From contig JBKJLF010000836.1 of the NCBI GenBank assembly GCA_046597185.1, positions 1 to 16,488 on the forward strand: a DNA stretch of 16,488 nt, read 5' to 3'. A program made the position numbers and the translations under genes. Below, piece after piece: positions 7,265 to 14,331 of this stretch. The notes under the pieces were generated by a model. That model was not told where the DNA came from. It ran no database searches and was given only the letters and a program-made list of their open reading frames with translations. The stretch comes from CAMBDR01 sp046597185 (lineage in GTDB: Bacteria > Pseudomonadota > Gammaproteobacteria > Burkholderiales > Burkholderiaceae_D). How positions within the stretch are numbered: the first letter of the stretch is position 1; every line of letters begins with the position of its first letter.

Positions 7265-8041
7265 TTAATTTGCTTGGGGTGGTTCGACGCTGGTTTTGGC
7301 CTGCTCGTCAATGTGCGGCACTGCCGACTCTACGGCTGGGGTGGCATGAACTTCGGGCGGCGCTGCTTGGTGTGCTACCTGAGGTTCTGCCTGTGGTTCT
7401 GTTACCTGTGGACTGGTAGGTACGGCCGTGAGTATAGGTTTTGCTTTAACTGCGGGTTTTGCTTTAACTGTGGGTTTTGCCTTAACTGCGGGTTTGGCGG
7501 TGGCTTTGACTGCATTTTTTGACTCGACTTTGGCTGCAGCGGCGGGCTTGGTGCTGACCTTGGCAGCAGGTTTGGTTTCGCTAACCTTTGCGGCCGCTTG
7601 CACCTCGCTGGTTTTAACCGGGCTGGCGGCCTTGACCGCCGCTTTGGGTTCTGCAGGGTGTGGCTCGGCTTTGGCATGCGTATTCAGATTGGCCAGGCCA
7701 TCCTGCAGTGTAATGGCTTCTTTAAGAGAGCAACTTAATAATTCGGTTTGGGCTTCGGTAAGAATTTTTGCAAATTGAGTTTCGTATTGCAAAATATGAT
7801 CGATGGCCGGGCGAAATTGCTGGGAGCGCTGGCTCCAAAATTCGAGTGGACTTTTTGAATTCAGCAATTGGTTTGCGGATGCTTTGCCGTCTTCCAATAA
7901 TTTTTTACTGGTTTGGACATGTAAGCTGAGCAGCTTATGGCCGCTTTCCAATATTTTTTCACCCACTTCGTGTAAAAGCGTCATTTGTGCTTGGAATGAA
8001 TGTTTGCTGGCAGCAGTAATTTTTTCTGGCGTGTTGAACAT
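7265..8041 (-). CDS. Phasin family protein with Lys/Ala/Pro-rich C-terminal tail
   Basis: The ATG (complement of 8039-8041) is preceded by GGGAGAAATCC, a strong ribosome binding site. The 258-residue protein has two parts. Residues 1-120 or so are helical and amphipathic, with PLEFWSQRSQQF near 65-76, the usual signature of phasins that coat polyhydroxyalkanoate granules. From about 123 on, the chain is a low-complexity tail rich in Ala, Lys, Pro and Val. It contains KPAVKA/KPTVKA units (about 183-201) and then a Pro/Glu/Gln-rich acidic end. The basic middle resembles H1/AlgP-like DNA-binding tails, so it could tether granules to nucleoid DNA as PhaF- or PhaM-like proteins do. That part is inference. 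Phasins are usually about 180 residues; the extra length is the tail. No PHA synthesis genes are in the window. Confidence 0.82.
   Translation of the reverse strand: MFNTPEKITAASKHSFQAQMTLLHEVGEKILESGHKLLSLHVQTSKKLLEDGKASANQLLNSKSPLEFWSQRSQQFRPAIDHILQYETQFAKILTEAQTELLSCSLKEAITLQDGLANLNTHAKAEPHPAEPKAAVKAASPVKTSEVQAAAKVSETKPAAKVSTKPAAAAKVESKNAVKATAKPAVKAKPTVKAKPAVKAKPILTAVPTSPQVTEPQAEPQVAHQAAPPEVHATPAVESAVPHIDEQAKTSVEPPQAN
7437..7490 (-). repeat. Three 18-bp tandem repeats in the phasin tail
   Basis: Units at 7437-7454, 7455-7472 and 7473-7490 differ by one base each. They encode the six-residue KPAVKA/KPTVKA motif on the - strand. A degenerate fourth unit follows at 7491. This is an in-frame minisatellite, so copy number could vary between strains. 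Confidence 0.75.
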
Positions 8042-8101
8042 GGATTTCTCCCGGGTAAAAGAGTGGAAACGCAGGGATTGTTATTTCAGAATTCGTGGCA
8101 T

Positions 8102-8116
8102 AGTATGCATCATACT
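8102..8116. promoter_or_regulatory. Dyad upstream of the phasin gene (possible operator)
   Basis: AGTATG (8102-8107) and CATACT (8111-8116) form a perfect inverted repeat with a three-base centre. It lies 61-75 bases upstream of the phasin start, followed by two GCAAAATG direct repeats. Phasin genes are commonly repressed by PhaR. I cannot show that this is a PhaR site; the position is simply right for an operator. Confidence 0.3.
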
Positions 8117-8412
8117 GCAAAATGGTGCGCCGCAAAATGAGTGTGGCGAGGATCGTCTGGAAATGTGGTTTTTTTGCCAAAGAAGTGGTGCTGGTATGTT
8201 TCCCGACCGCCAGCCCCGGTAGTGCCGCTCGCATGCAGCATTCTGCTCTCTGATCTTGCGAAGATTACAGTAGCGCTATCTTATTGCTGAAGTATGACTT
8301 GCGTATGACCGGGGCGAGAATGTGGGCGTGGATTGTGTTTGTTGTAATTTGGGGAAAGTGCAACGGTATTTTGTGAAACGGCATTGTTGCCACTGCTTGC
8401 AAAGAGGAATAG

Positions 8413-8421
8413 TGTGATAAT
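8413..8421 (+). promoter_or_regulatory. Candidate extended -10 promoter for the cold-shock gene
   Basis: TGT (8413-8415) directly followed by GATAAT (8416-8421) fits an extended -10 element (TGn plus TATAAT-like). No -35 at standard spacing is obvious, as is usual for extended -10 promoters. Transcription would begin near 8428 and leave a leader of about 75 bases before the start codon. Confidence 0.33.
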
Positions 8422-8504
8422 GCATGACCCTTTTTGATTGTAGCAAGCAGGTGATGCGTTCATCTGATTTAACTGATTTATCTAATTTAATAACGGAGTT
8501 TGGT

Positions 8505-8708
8505 ATGGCAAATGGTATTGTGAAATGGTTCAATGAATCCAAAGGCTTTGGTTTTATTACCCCTGAAGATGGTTCGAAGGATTTGTTTGTGCATTTCTCG
8601 GCAATCACATCGACCGGTTTTAAGACGTTGGCTGAAGGCCAAAAAGTGTCCTTTACCGTTGCAGATGGCCAAAAAGGCCCTAGCGCGGTGAATGTATCCG
8701 CAATTTAA
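8505..8708 (+). CDS. CspA-family cold-shock protein
   Basis: ATG 8505 follows a GGAG (8495-8498 area) and gives the standard 67-residue CspA-family protein. The frame is open further upstream but lacks homology there. The single cold-shock (S1-like OB) domain is complete. It begins MANGIVKWFN, with RNP1 KGFGFI at 13-18, RNP2 LFVHFS at 27-32 and the C-terminal GPSAVNV strand. The protein binds single-stranded RNA/DNA and acts as an RNA chaperone in the cytoplasm. Paralogues (CspA, C, D, E) cannot be told apart from sequence alone, so no symbol is given. Whether it is cold-induced is not readable. It is monocistronic: a promoter-like element lies upstream and a clear terminator downstream. Confidence 0.95.
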   Translation: MANGIVKWFNESKGFGFITPEDGSKDLFVHFSAITSTGFKTLAEGQKVSFTVADGQKGPSAVNVSAI

Positions 8709-8726
8709 TTGACTTAATTAAATTGC
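8700..8726 (+). repeat. 11-bp perfect inverted repeat over the csp stop codon
   Basis: GCAATTTAATT (8700-8710) and AATTAAATTGC (8716-8726) are exact reverse complements around a five-base loop. The left arm contains the TAA stop. The stem is AU-rich and weaker than the terminator just downstream. It may act in mRNA stability or temperature-dependent folding, which is inference. Confidence 0.6.
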
Positions 8727-8734
8727 TGTAGATA

Positions 8735-8771
8735 GTGGCAATACTTCGGTATTGCCATTGTTTTTTCTTAG
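8735..8771 (+). terminator. Intrinsic terminator of the cold-shock gene
   Basis: GGCAATAC (8737-8744), tetraloop TTCG (8745-8748) and GTATTGCC (8749-8756) form a perfect eight-pair stem. It is extended by a T-A pair and a G-U pair, and closed by an extra-stable UUCG loop. ATTGTTTTTTCTT follows as the U-tract. Confidence 0.9.
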
Positions 8772-8864
8772 CCCTGTTTTCTCCCCTGCCTGCTTTTCTC
8801 CATAATTTATCCAAGATTGCCTAGTACAATAACTTAGGCTCCACCTTTTGGGTATATTCATTTT

Positions 8865-10625
8865 ATGAAAACTCCTGTTGCAAACGATACGCCATCGACT
8901 GGCTCGGCTGCTCTTTTTAAGGGTGGCTGGTTGCGTTTGACCATCGCCAAAAAGATTGCGCTGGCCATTATTGCCATCGTCATGCTGTGCGTGGGGACGA
9001 TGGCCTGGGTAAGTAGTCGGAATCTACAGCGTGGTTTTATTGAATATTTGAATCAGTTGCAGGCGCAAGACCTCGATCAACTGGGCACCGCGCTTGAGCA
9101 GCGCTACCGTGCGCAGGGCAATTTTGACTGGCTGCGCCGCAATCCCAGGGCATTGCGCGAAATTCTGGCGCAGTTAAAGCCCAGCTTGAGCATCGTGGGG
9201 GAAGATTCGCTGGGGAGCCGGCGGCGTGGGCAGCGTGGTAATCTGAATGCGCTTGAGGCACGGGGGCCAGCCCAGGACAGGCCGCAGCCAGCCGAAGAAA
9301 ACCGCCCTCCACCCGAAGAAAATCGCCCTCCACCCGAAGAAAATCGGCCACCGCCTGATGGAAGAGAGTCACCGCCGGATGGAAGAGCACCACCGCCGGA
9401 TGGAAGAGCACCATCGCCGGATGGAAGAGCACCGCCTCCCGATGTGAGAGCGCCGCCGCCAGAGAGAAGGGCTGCCGCGCCACCACCAGCCGAAGCTGGC
9501 CCACCCCGCCCAAGCGACCCCATGGGTTTTGGCGCGCGGCTTGCCATTACCGATGAATTTGGCCACCGCCTGATCGGCCCGCCCGATTTACCCAAGGGCA
9601 TTGAACGGCCTCTGATCGTTAGCGGGCGCACCGTTGGCACGCTCAGTCTGATGCCCATTCTTGCGATTCCCAAAACCGGGGTCGAAGGTGCCAGCTTTAT
9701 CCGGGCGCAAATCAATATGATTTTGTGGCTGGCCGCAGGACTGTGTATTTTTTCGATTTTGCTGGCACTGGGCCTGGCGCGCCACCTGTTGCGCCCGGTG
9801 GCAGCCTTGCGCAGCGTGACCCAACGCTTGGCGCAGGGCCAATTTGATGCGCGTGCCCCCATCATCAACCGGGATGAATTGGCCGAATTGGCGCAACACG
9901 TGAATGAAATGGCGCAAGCCCTGGCCGATAGCGAGCAAAAACGGCGCAAGCTGCTGGCCGATATTGCCCATGAATTGCGCACCCCGCTCACCGTGATCCG
10001 GGGTGAAATTGAAGCCATGCAAGATGGCATTCGTAAGACCGACAAGGCGGCACTGGAATCATTGCATGCCGAAGTGTTGCATCTCAATACCATGGTCAAC
10101 GATATCCACCAATTAACCATGGCCGATGCCGGTGATTTGCATTACCATTGGCAAAGCGTTGATTTGGTCGAATTATTGCAAAACCTGTTAAATCGCTTTC
10201 AAGCGAAGATTGACGCGGCAGGTTTAAAAATGGCGGCGGATTTGCCCGAACAGCCTGTCATGATGATGGGGGATGCGGATCGTTTGAGTCAGGTGTTCAC
10301 CAATTTACTGGAAAACAGCCTGCGCTATACCGATAGTGGCGGCAAAATGATGTTGGTGCTCAGCCGTCAGGGCGGTAATGCGGTGCTGGCTTTGGAAGAT
10401 AGCGCCCCGGGCGTGCCCGATGATGCTTATGAAAAGCTGTTTGAACGCCTGTATCGGGTAGACCAGGCACGCAGTCGGGCCAAGGGTGGCACCGGTTTGG
10501 GCTTGTCGATTTGTCGCGCCATGGTCGAAGCACATGAAGGGAGTATCAAGGCGATGCCATCACGTTTGGGGGGCGTCAAAATGTTACTCAGTTTTCCGCT
10601 CAAAGTACAAGGTAAAGAGGGGTAG
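8865..10625 (+). CDS. baeS: BaeS-type sensor histidine kinase with repeat-rich sensor domain
   Basis: This 586-residue inner-membrane kinase has a first membrane helix at about 29-50 and a periplasmic region at 51-283. The second helix is at 284-305 and HAMP at about 305-360. The HisKA domain has phospho-acceptor H369 (AHELRTP), and the HATPase_c domain has an N-box (NLLENSLRYTD, about 480-490), DSAPGVP (512-518) and GTGLGLS (542-548). The catalytic half, including EIEAMQDG and LFERLYR, matches E. coli BaeS closely, and baeR follows two bases downstream. BaeSR responds to envelope stress and toxic compounds and controls RND efflux genes. The periplasmic part is unusual. Residues 144-206 are nine heptapeptide units (EENRPPP, then DGRAPPP-like), and residues 207-217 remain Pro-rich. 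The N-terminus before the first helix is longer than usual. The start lacks a strong ribosome binding site. Confidence 0.9.
   Translation: MKTPVANDTPSTGSAALFKGGWLRLTIAKKIALAIIAIVMLCVGTMAWVSSRNLQRGFIEYLNQLQAQDLDQLGTALEQRYRAQGNFDWLRRNPRALREILAQLKPSLSIVGEDSLGSRRRGQRGNLNALEARGPAQDRPQPAEENRPPPEENRPPPEENRPPPDGRESPPDGRAPPPDGRAPSPDGRAPPPDVRAPPPERRAAAPPPAEAGPPRPSDPMGFGARLAITDEFGHRLIGPPDLPKGIERPLIVSGRTVGTLSLMPILAIPKTGVEGASFIRAQINMILWLAAGLCIFSILLALGLARHLLRPVAALRSVTQRLAQGQFDARAPIINRDELAELAQHVNEMAQALADSEQKRRKLLADIAHELRTPLTVIRGEIEAMQDGIRKTDKAALESLHAEVLHLNTMVNDIHQLTMADAGDLHYHWQSVDLVELLQNLLNRFQAKIDAAGLKMAADLPEQPVMMMGDADRLSQVFTNLLENSLRYTDSGGKMMLVLSRQGGNAVLALEDSAPGVPDDAYEKLFERLYRVDQARSRAKGGTGLGLSICRAMVEAHEGSIKAMPSRLGGVKMLLSFPLKVQGKEG
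9294..9482 (+). repeat. Nine 21-bp tandem repeats encoding Pro-rich heptads in BaeS
   Basis: Nine 21-base units encode EENRPPP three times, then DGRESPP, DGRAPPP, DGRAPSP, DGRAPPP, DVRAPPP and ERRAAAP. Within each subtype the DNA is nearly identical, including CCACCCGAAGAAAATCG, and CCGCCGGATGGAAGAGC with a TCG-initial variant. This indicates recent duplication by slippage or unequal exchange. All units keep the frame. Confidence 0.9.
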
Positions 10626-10627
10626 AG

Positions 10628-11308
10628 ATGACGGCACAAATTGTGGTAGTGGAAGATGAAGTTAAAATTGCGCTGTTGTTGCGCGATTATTTAAGCGCAT
10701 CGGGATATCAGGTGAATGTGTTTGGTGATGGTAAAAGTGGCCTGGATTTCGTGCGCGCCCATCCGGTGGATGTGCTGTTGCTCGATATTATGATGCCCGT
10801 TATGGATGGCATCCAAGTGTGCCGTGCGGTACGGGAATTTAGCCAAGTGCCAATTATCATGTTGACAGCGCGGGTAGATGAAGTTGACAAGCTGCTGGGC
10901 CTGGAATTGGGTGCCGATGATTATGTATGCAAGCCCTTTAGCCCGCGTGAGGTGGTGGCACGGGTCAAGGCGCAATTGCGCCGCGCCGCGTTTGCGCCCG
11001 CCAAGGTAGCGGGTGGGGCGCGCTTTGTGGTGGATCGTGAGTCTATGAGGGTGGTGTTGGATGGCGTTGCGCTGAACCTGACGCCGGTTGAATTTCGTTT
11101 GTTGGCTGAATTAATCAACCACCCGGATCGGGTCTATTCGCGCGCCCAGTTGCTGGACTTTGTACATGAAGATCAGCGCGATATTAGTGATCGCACTGTC
11201 GATTCGCATATCAAAAATGTGCGCAAGAAATTGGAAGCGCGCTTGCCGGGGATGGATTGTTTGCAGTCGGTGTATGGGGTGGGCTATCGTTTTGAAATTC
11301 CGCTTTGA
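10628..11308 (+). CDS. baeR: BaeR-type OmpR-family response regulator
   Basis: This is a 226-residue OmpR/PhoB-type regulator. The receiver domain (1-120) has acidic residues D10-E11, phospho-acceptor D53 (LLLDIMMP), T80 and K102 (DDYVCKPFSPREVV). The winged-helix DNA-binding domain spans about 128-225, with LTPVEFRLL, DRTVDSHIKNVRKKL and the terminal YGVGYRF. LGLELGADDYVCKP and SPREVVARVKA match E. coli BaeR nearly word for word. Start ATG 10628 lies two bases after the baeS stop with AAAGAGGGG upstream, so it is translated with baeS. It is expected to be phosphorylated by BaeS and to activate envelope-stress and efflux genes, none of which lies in this window. A bidirectional terminator ends the operon. 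Confidence 0.93.
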   Translation: MTAQIVVVEDEVKIALLLRDYLSASGYQVNVFGDGKSGLDFVRAHPVDVLLLDIMMPVMDGIQVCRAVREFSQVPIIMLTARVDEVDKLLGLELGADDYVCKPFSPREVVARVKAQLRRAAFAPAKVAGGARFVVDRESMRVVLDGVALNLTPVEFRLLAELINHPDRVYSRAQLLDFVHEDQRDISDRTVDSHIKNVRKKLEARLPGMDCLQSVYGVGYRFEIPL

Positions 11309-11309
11309 C

Positions 11310-11352
11310 GTAAAAAAGCCGCATGCCCGAGAACGGATGCGGCTAATTTTTT
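11310..11352. terminator. Bidirectional intrinsic terminator between baeR and tRNA-Leu
   Basis: AGCCGCAT (11317-11324) and ATGCGGCT (11337-11344) form a GC-rich eight-pair stem. T-runs lie on both sides: AATTTTTTAC on the + strand and, read on the - strand, GGCTTTTTTAC. It can end baeSR transcripts coming from the left and the tRNA transcript coming from the right. Confidence 0.9.
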
Positions 11353-11404
11353 ACAACAACACGGTAAGCTAAATCACTATCTGCAAATTTTACTGCACCA
11401 TTAC

Positions 11405-11489
11405 TGGTGCCCACGGAGGGACTCGAACCCCCACACCTTGCGGCACACGGACCTGAACCGTGCGCGTCTACCAATTCCGCCACGTGGGC
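11405..11489 (-). tRNA. tRNA-Leu (anticodon CAG)
   Basis: On the - strand an 85-base class II tRNA is encoded, including the CCA end (complement of 11405-11407). The acceptor stem GCCCACG pairs with CGTGGGC. The D-loop region reads GCGGAATTGGTAGACGC, typical of tRNA-Leu. The anticodon stem-loop is CACGG-TTCAGGT-CCGTG with anticodon CAG (complement of 11453-11455). A variable arm with TGCCGCAAGGTG and a T-arm with GGTTCGAGTCC follow. It reads CUG leucine codons, which are abundant in this genome. Just 53 bases separate its CCA end from the bidirectional terminator. Confidence 0.97.
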
Positions 11490-11529
11490 ATTGTAATTAA
11501 CAACGCTATTTGCTTCGGTTTTCTGCTAG

Positions 11530-11551
11530 AATGCCGTTTGTTGGCATTTTT
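11530..11551. repeat. Short hairpin between tRNA-Leu and rnr
   Basis: AATGCC (11530-11535) and GGCATT (11543-11548) pair around a seven-base loop and are followed by further Ts on the + strand, giving a weak terminator-like shape. It lies upstream of rnr and upstream (behind the promoter side) of the tRNA. It might insulate the two or be part of an rnr leader. With only six pairs it is not certain. Confidence 0.35.
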
Positions 11552-11712
11552 CGCTTTACATCGCTGCAAAGAAATGAAATTATAGCGCAAGTTTTGGCTG
11601 AGTCAAGCGTGACACAGTCGAATTTTTAAAATAGTTTTATTTTTTTTCACAAAGTGCATATTGGGCCATTTGGGCCTATCATCTAATAATAACTAACGAA
11701 CTCATTATTTCT

Positions 11713-14250
11713 TTGAAACAACATACCTATACCATTCCCAGCCGTGAAGATATTCTCGGCCTGTTCCGTTCCCATCCCGGCGCTTTGACGGCTGCCGTGA
11801 TCGCCAAGGCGCTTGACGTGCCAGAATCCTCCATGATCGGTTTAACTCGCCGTTTGAGTGCGATGGAGCGCGACGGACAAATTTCACCGGATCGCCAAGG
11901 GCGCTTCACTTTAAATCAACAAGCTGAGTTTATCGCTGGAAAAGTCAGTAGCCATCGGGATGGCTATGGCTTTTTAATTCCCGATGAGGGCGCGGGCGAT
12001 ATCTTTTTATCCGACCAGGAAATGCAAAAAGTCTTGCATGGTGATCGGGTCCTGGTGCGAGCGCAAGGCACCGACCGACGCGGGCGCATCGAAGGCAGCA
12101 TTGTTGAAGTGATCAGCCGCGCCAACACCCATGTGATCGGGCGCTTGTTGCAAGAAAACGGCGTCTTGATCGTGGCCCCGGAAGACAAGCGCATTGGTCG
12201 CGATATTTTGGTGGTCGGCACCACCGAAGGGGCCAAGTTAGGCCAAATCGTCAGCGTTGAAGTGATCGAACAACCTTCGCGCTTTAGTCAACCGGCCGGT
12301 AAAATCGTGGAAGTGCTGGGGGAGTTGGACGACCCCGGCATGGAAATTGAAATTGCGGTGCGCAAATTTGGCGTGCCGCATATTTTTTCTGATGCCGCCC
12401 TCAAGCAAGCCAGTAAATTGCCCGCTGTGGTGCGCCCCGCCGATTTGGCTGACCGGGTAGACTTGCGTGACGTGCCGATGGTGACCATCGACGGCGAAGA
12501 TGCGCGCGACTTTGACGATGCCGTCTATTGCGAGCCGATGAAAATTGGCCGCGCCGCCGGGTATCGTTTGATTGTTGCCATTGCCGATGTCAGCCACTAC
12601 GTAAAACCGGGTGATGCGCTCGACTTGGATGCGCTGGAGCGCAGCACTTCGGTGTATTTCCCGCGCCGCGTGATTCCGATGTTGCCGGAAAAACTCTCCA
12701 ACGGCTTGTGTTCATTGAACCCGGCGCTGGATCGTTTAACCCTGGTGTGCGATATGGTGGTGACGGCCAAGGGCGAAGTCAAAGCCTATCAATTTTACCC
12801 GGCGGTGATTCATTCTGCGGCGCGCCTGACCTATACCGAAGTGGCGGCGATTTTAGGCAATACCAAGGGCACGGAAGCGGCCAAGCGGCCTGAATTAATT
12901 GCGCATTTATCGCATTTATACGAAGTGTTTTTGGCCTTGCAAAAATCGCGTGCGGTACGCGGTGCGATTGATTTTGAAACCACCGAAACCTATATCGTTT
13001 GCAATGCGGTGGGGAAGATCGAAAAAATCATCCCGCGCACCCGCAACGACGCGCATCGCCTGATCGAAGAGTGCATGTTGGCCGCCAATGTGAGTGCGGC
13101 GGATTTATTGATCCGCCACAAACACCCCGGTGCCTACCGCATTCATGCTGGCCCGAGCACGGAAAAACTGAATCAGTTGCGTACCTTTTTAAAGCAAATT
13201 GGTTTGGGTTTGGGCGGCGGCAATACGCCTGCCGCTTCGGATTACGCGGTCTTGATGCAGCAAGTAAAATTGCGCCCCGACGCCACCTTGTTGCAAACCA
13301 TGTTGCTGCGCTCGATGCAGCAAGCGGTGTATAGCCCGGACAATATCGGCCATTTTGGTTTGGCCTATGAAGCGTATTGCCACTTTACCAGCCCGATTCG
13401 GCGTTATCCCGATCTACTCACCCATCGCGCCATCAAAGCAATATTGCTGGGTAAGCGTTATGAACCCAAGGGTATCAAGCTCAGTGGTTTAAATACCACA
13501 GTGTCGAATGCGGCGCGCAAACAACAAATCAAGGATAAAGCGGCAGGCAAAGACAAAGCCCAAGCCGATTTAACGATTTGGGATGCGCTGGGCGTGCATT
13601 GCTCGGCCAATGAGCGCCGTGCGGATGAAGCCTCGCGCGATGTGGAAGCCTGGCTCAAGTGTTATTTCATTCGCGATAAATTGGGTGAAGAATTTACCGG
13701 CACCATTTCCGGCGTCACGTCATTCGGTATTTTTGTGCAACTGGATGCCTTGTTTGTTGAAGGCCTGGTGCATATCACCGATTTGGGGGCCGATTATTTT
13801 CAATTTGATGAAGCGCGCCATGAATTGCGCGGTGAACGTACTGGCAAACGCTATCAATTAACGGATCGCGTTACGGTGCAAGTGAGCCGGGTTGATCTGG
13901 AAGCGCGCAAAATTGATTTATGTCTGGTGCAACCGGGCCAGCCTGCGCTGTTTGCGGGTAAGGTGGTGGGCAAGGGTGGCGTGCGTGCAGCACCTGCGAA
14001 GGCGGGTAATGCCGGAGCCGATAAAGCAGGAAAAGTGAGCCTTGAGCGTAAAGACGCGGTGGTTGACGAGTATGCCTTGCCCAAAGCACGCGAAAAGCGT
14101 GGTGAACGCGGTGCTACCAAAGCGGCGTATGGCAGCCGTAGCCAACCCAATGGCAATGGTGGTAATGGTGGCGGCAATGGTGGTAAAGGCGGCGGAGGCA
14201 AAAGTGGCGGTAAGGCCAGCCGGGGCGGTAGTCGCAAGAGTCGGAAATGA
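11713..14250 (+). CDS. rnr: Ribonuclease R (3'-5' exoribonuclease), TTG start
   Basis: This 845-residue protein is full length for RNase R. An N-terminal winged helix (about 8-65, PSREDILGLF to MERDGQI) is followed by cold-shock domains (about 72-240) and the RNB catalytic domain (about 246-580). The RNB domain carries the Mg-binding cluster IDGEDARDFDDAVY, with D260, D266, D268 and D269. An S1 domain follows (about 655-738, GTISGVTSFGIFV), and then a basic tail rich in Gly, Asn, Lys and Ser (about 760-845). RNase R degrades structured mRNA and rRNA, helps tmRNA-mediated decay, and is cold- and stress-induced. The frame has no ATG before homology begins; TTG 11713 is used, without an obvious ribosome binding site. 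A GTG/ATG further up is absent, so expression may be translationally weak. rlmB follows on the same strand. Confidence 0.96.
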   Translation: MKQHTYTIPSREDILGLFRSHPGALTAAVIAKALDVPESSMIGLTRRLSAMERDGQISPDRQGRFTLNQQAEFIAGKVSSHRDGYGFLIPDEGAGDIFLSDQEMQKVLHGDRVLVRAQGTDRRGRIEGSIVEVISRANTHVIGRLLQENGVLIVAPEDKRIGRDILVVGTTEGAKLGQIVSVEVIEQPSRFSQPAGKIVEVLGELDDPGMEIEIAVRKFGVPHIFSDAALKQASKLPAVVRPADLADRVDLRDVPMVTIDGEDARDFDDAVYCEPMKIGRAAGYRLIVAIADVSHYVKPGDALDLDALERSTSVYFPRRVIPMLPEKLSNGLCSLNPALDRLTLVCDMVVTAKGEVKAYQFYPAVIHSAARLTYTEVAAILGNTKGTEAAKRPELIAHLSHLYEVFLALQKSRAVRGAIDFETTETYIVCNAVGKIEKIIPRTRNDAHRLIEECMLAANVSAADLLIRHKHPGAYRIHAGPSTEKLNQLRTFLKQIGLGLGGGNTPAASDYAVLMQQVKLRPDATLLQTMLLRSMQQAVYSPDNIGHFGLAYEAYCHFTSPIRRYPDLLTHRAIKAILLGKRYEPKGIKLSGLNTTVSNAARKQQIKDKAAGKDKAQADLTIWDALGVHCSANERRADEASRDVEAWLKCYFIRDKLGEEFTGTISGVTSFGIFVQLDALFVEGLVHITDLGADYFQFDEARHELRGERTGKRYQLTDRVTVQVSRVDLEARKIDLCLVQPGQPALFAGKVVGKGGVRAAPAKAGNAGADKAGKVSLERKDAVVDEYALPKAREKRGERGATKAAYGSRSQPNGNGGNGGGNGGKGGGGKSGGKASRGGSRKSRK

Positions 14251-14331
14251 GGCAGGAAATAAGCCAGTAAATGTGGCAGAAAATGCGGCAGAAAATGAAG
14301 CCAAAATATAGCAAAAAGAGTGAGAAATGGA

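Larger units (their letters stand above)
8042..8504. other. Divergent intergenic region between phasin and cold-shock genes
   Basis: These 463 bases carry no gene I can support. They must hold the promoter of the phasin gene (reading left) and of the cold-shock gene (reading right). Near the phasin side are a 6-3-6 dyad (8102-8116) and a direct repeat of GCAAAATG (8117-8124 and 8132-8139). Farther right GTATGAC occurs twice with an 11-base period (8292-8298 and 8303-8309), a helical-turn spacing. An extended -10 lies at 8413-8421. The last 70 bases before the cold-shock start are AT-rich, with TGATTTA-like repeats, and would be the mRNA leader. Frames crossing this region lack ribosome binding sites and family resemblance. 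Confidence 0.5.

Noticed and set aside
5377..7311. Longer start of the mdlA gene at 7311
   Set aside because: The extra 61 residues are Pro/Ser-rich and unlike the family. They extend into the phasin 3' end and hairpin region, and ATG 7128 gives the normal MdlA start.
7217..7522. A + strand frame with repeated CFNCGF units that looks like a Cys-rich zinc-knuckle protein
   Set aside because: It is exactly antisense to the KPAVKA repeats of the phasin tail. The regular Cys pattern is a by-product of the 18-base repeat.
9104..10120. A 338-codon - strand frame antisense to baeS with GGGALPSGG repeats
   Set aside because: It mirrors the Pro-rich repeats and codon bias of baeS. It has no start signal and no domain, while the + frame has all kinase motifs.
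14042..14311. A + frame overlapping the rnr 3' end and the rnr-rlmB spacer
   Set aside because: It is a shadow of the Gly/Asn-rich RNase R tail and has no ribosome binding site or family match.
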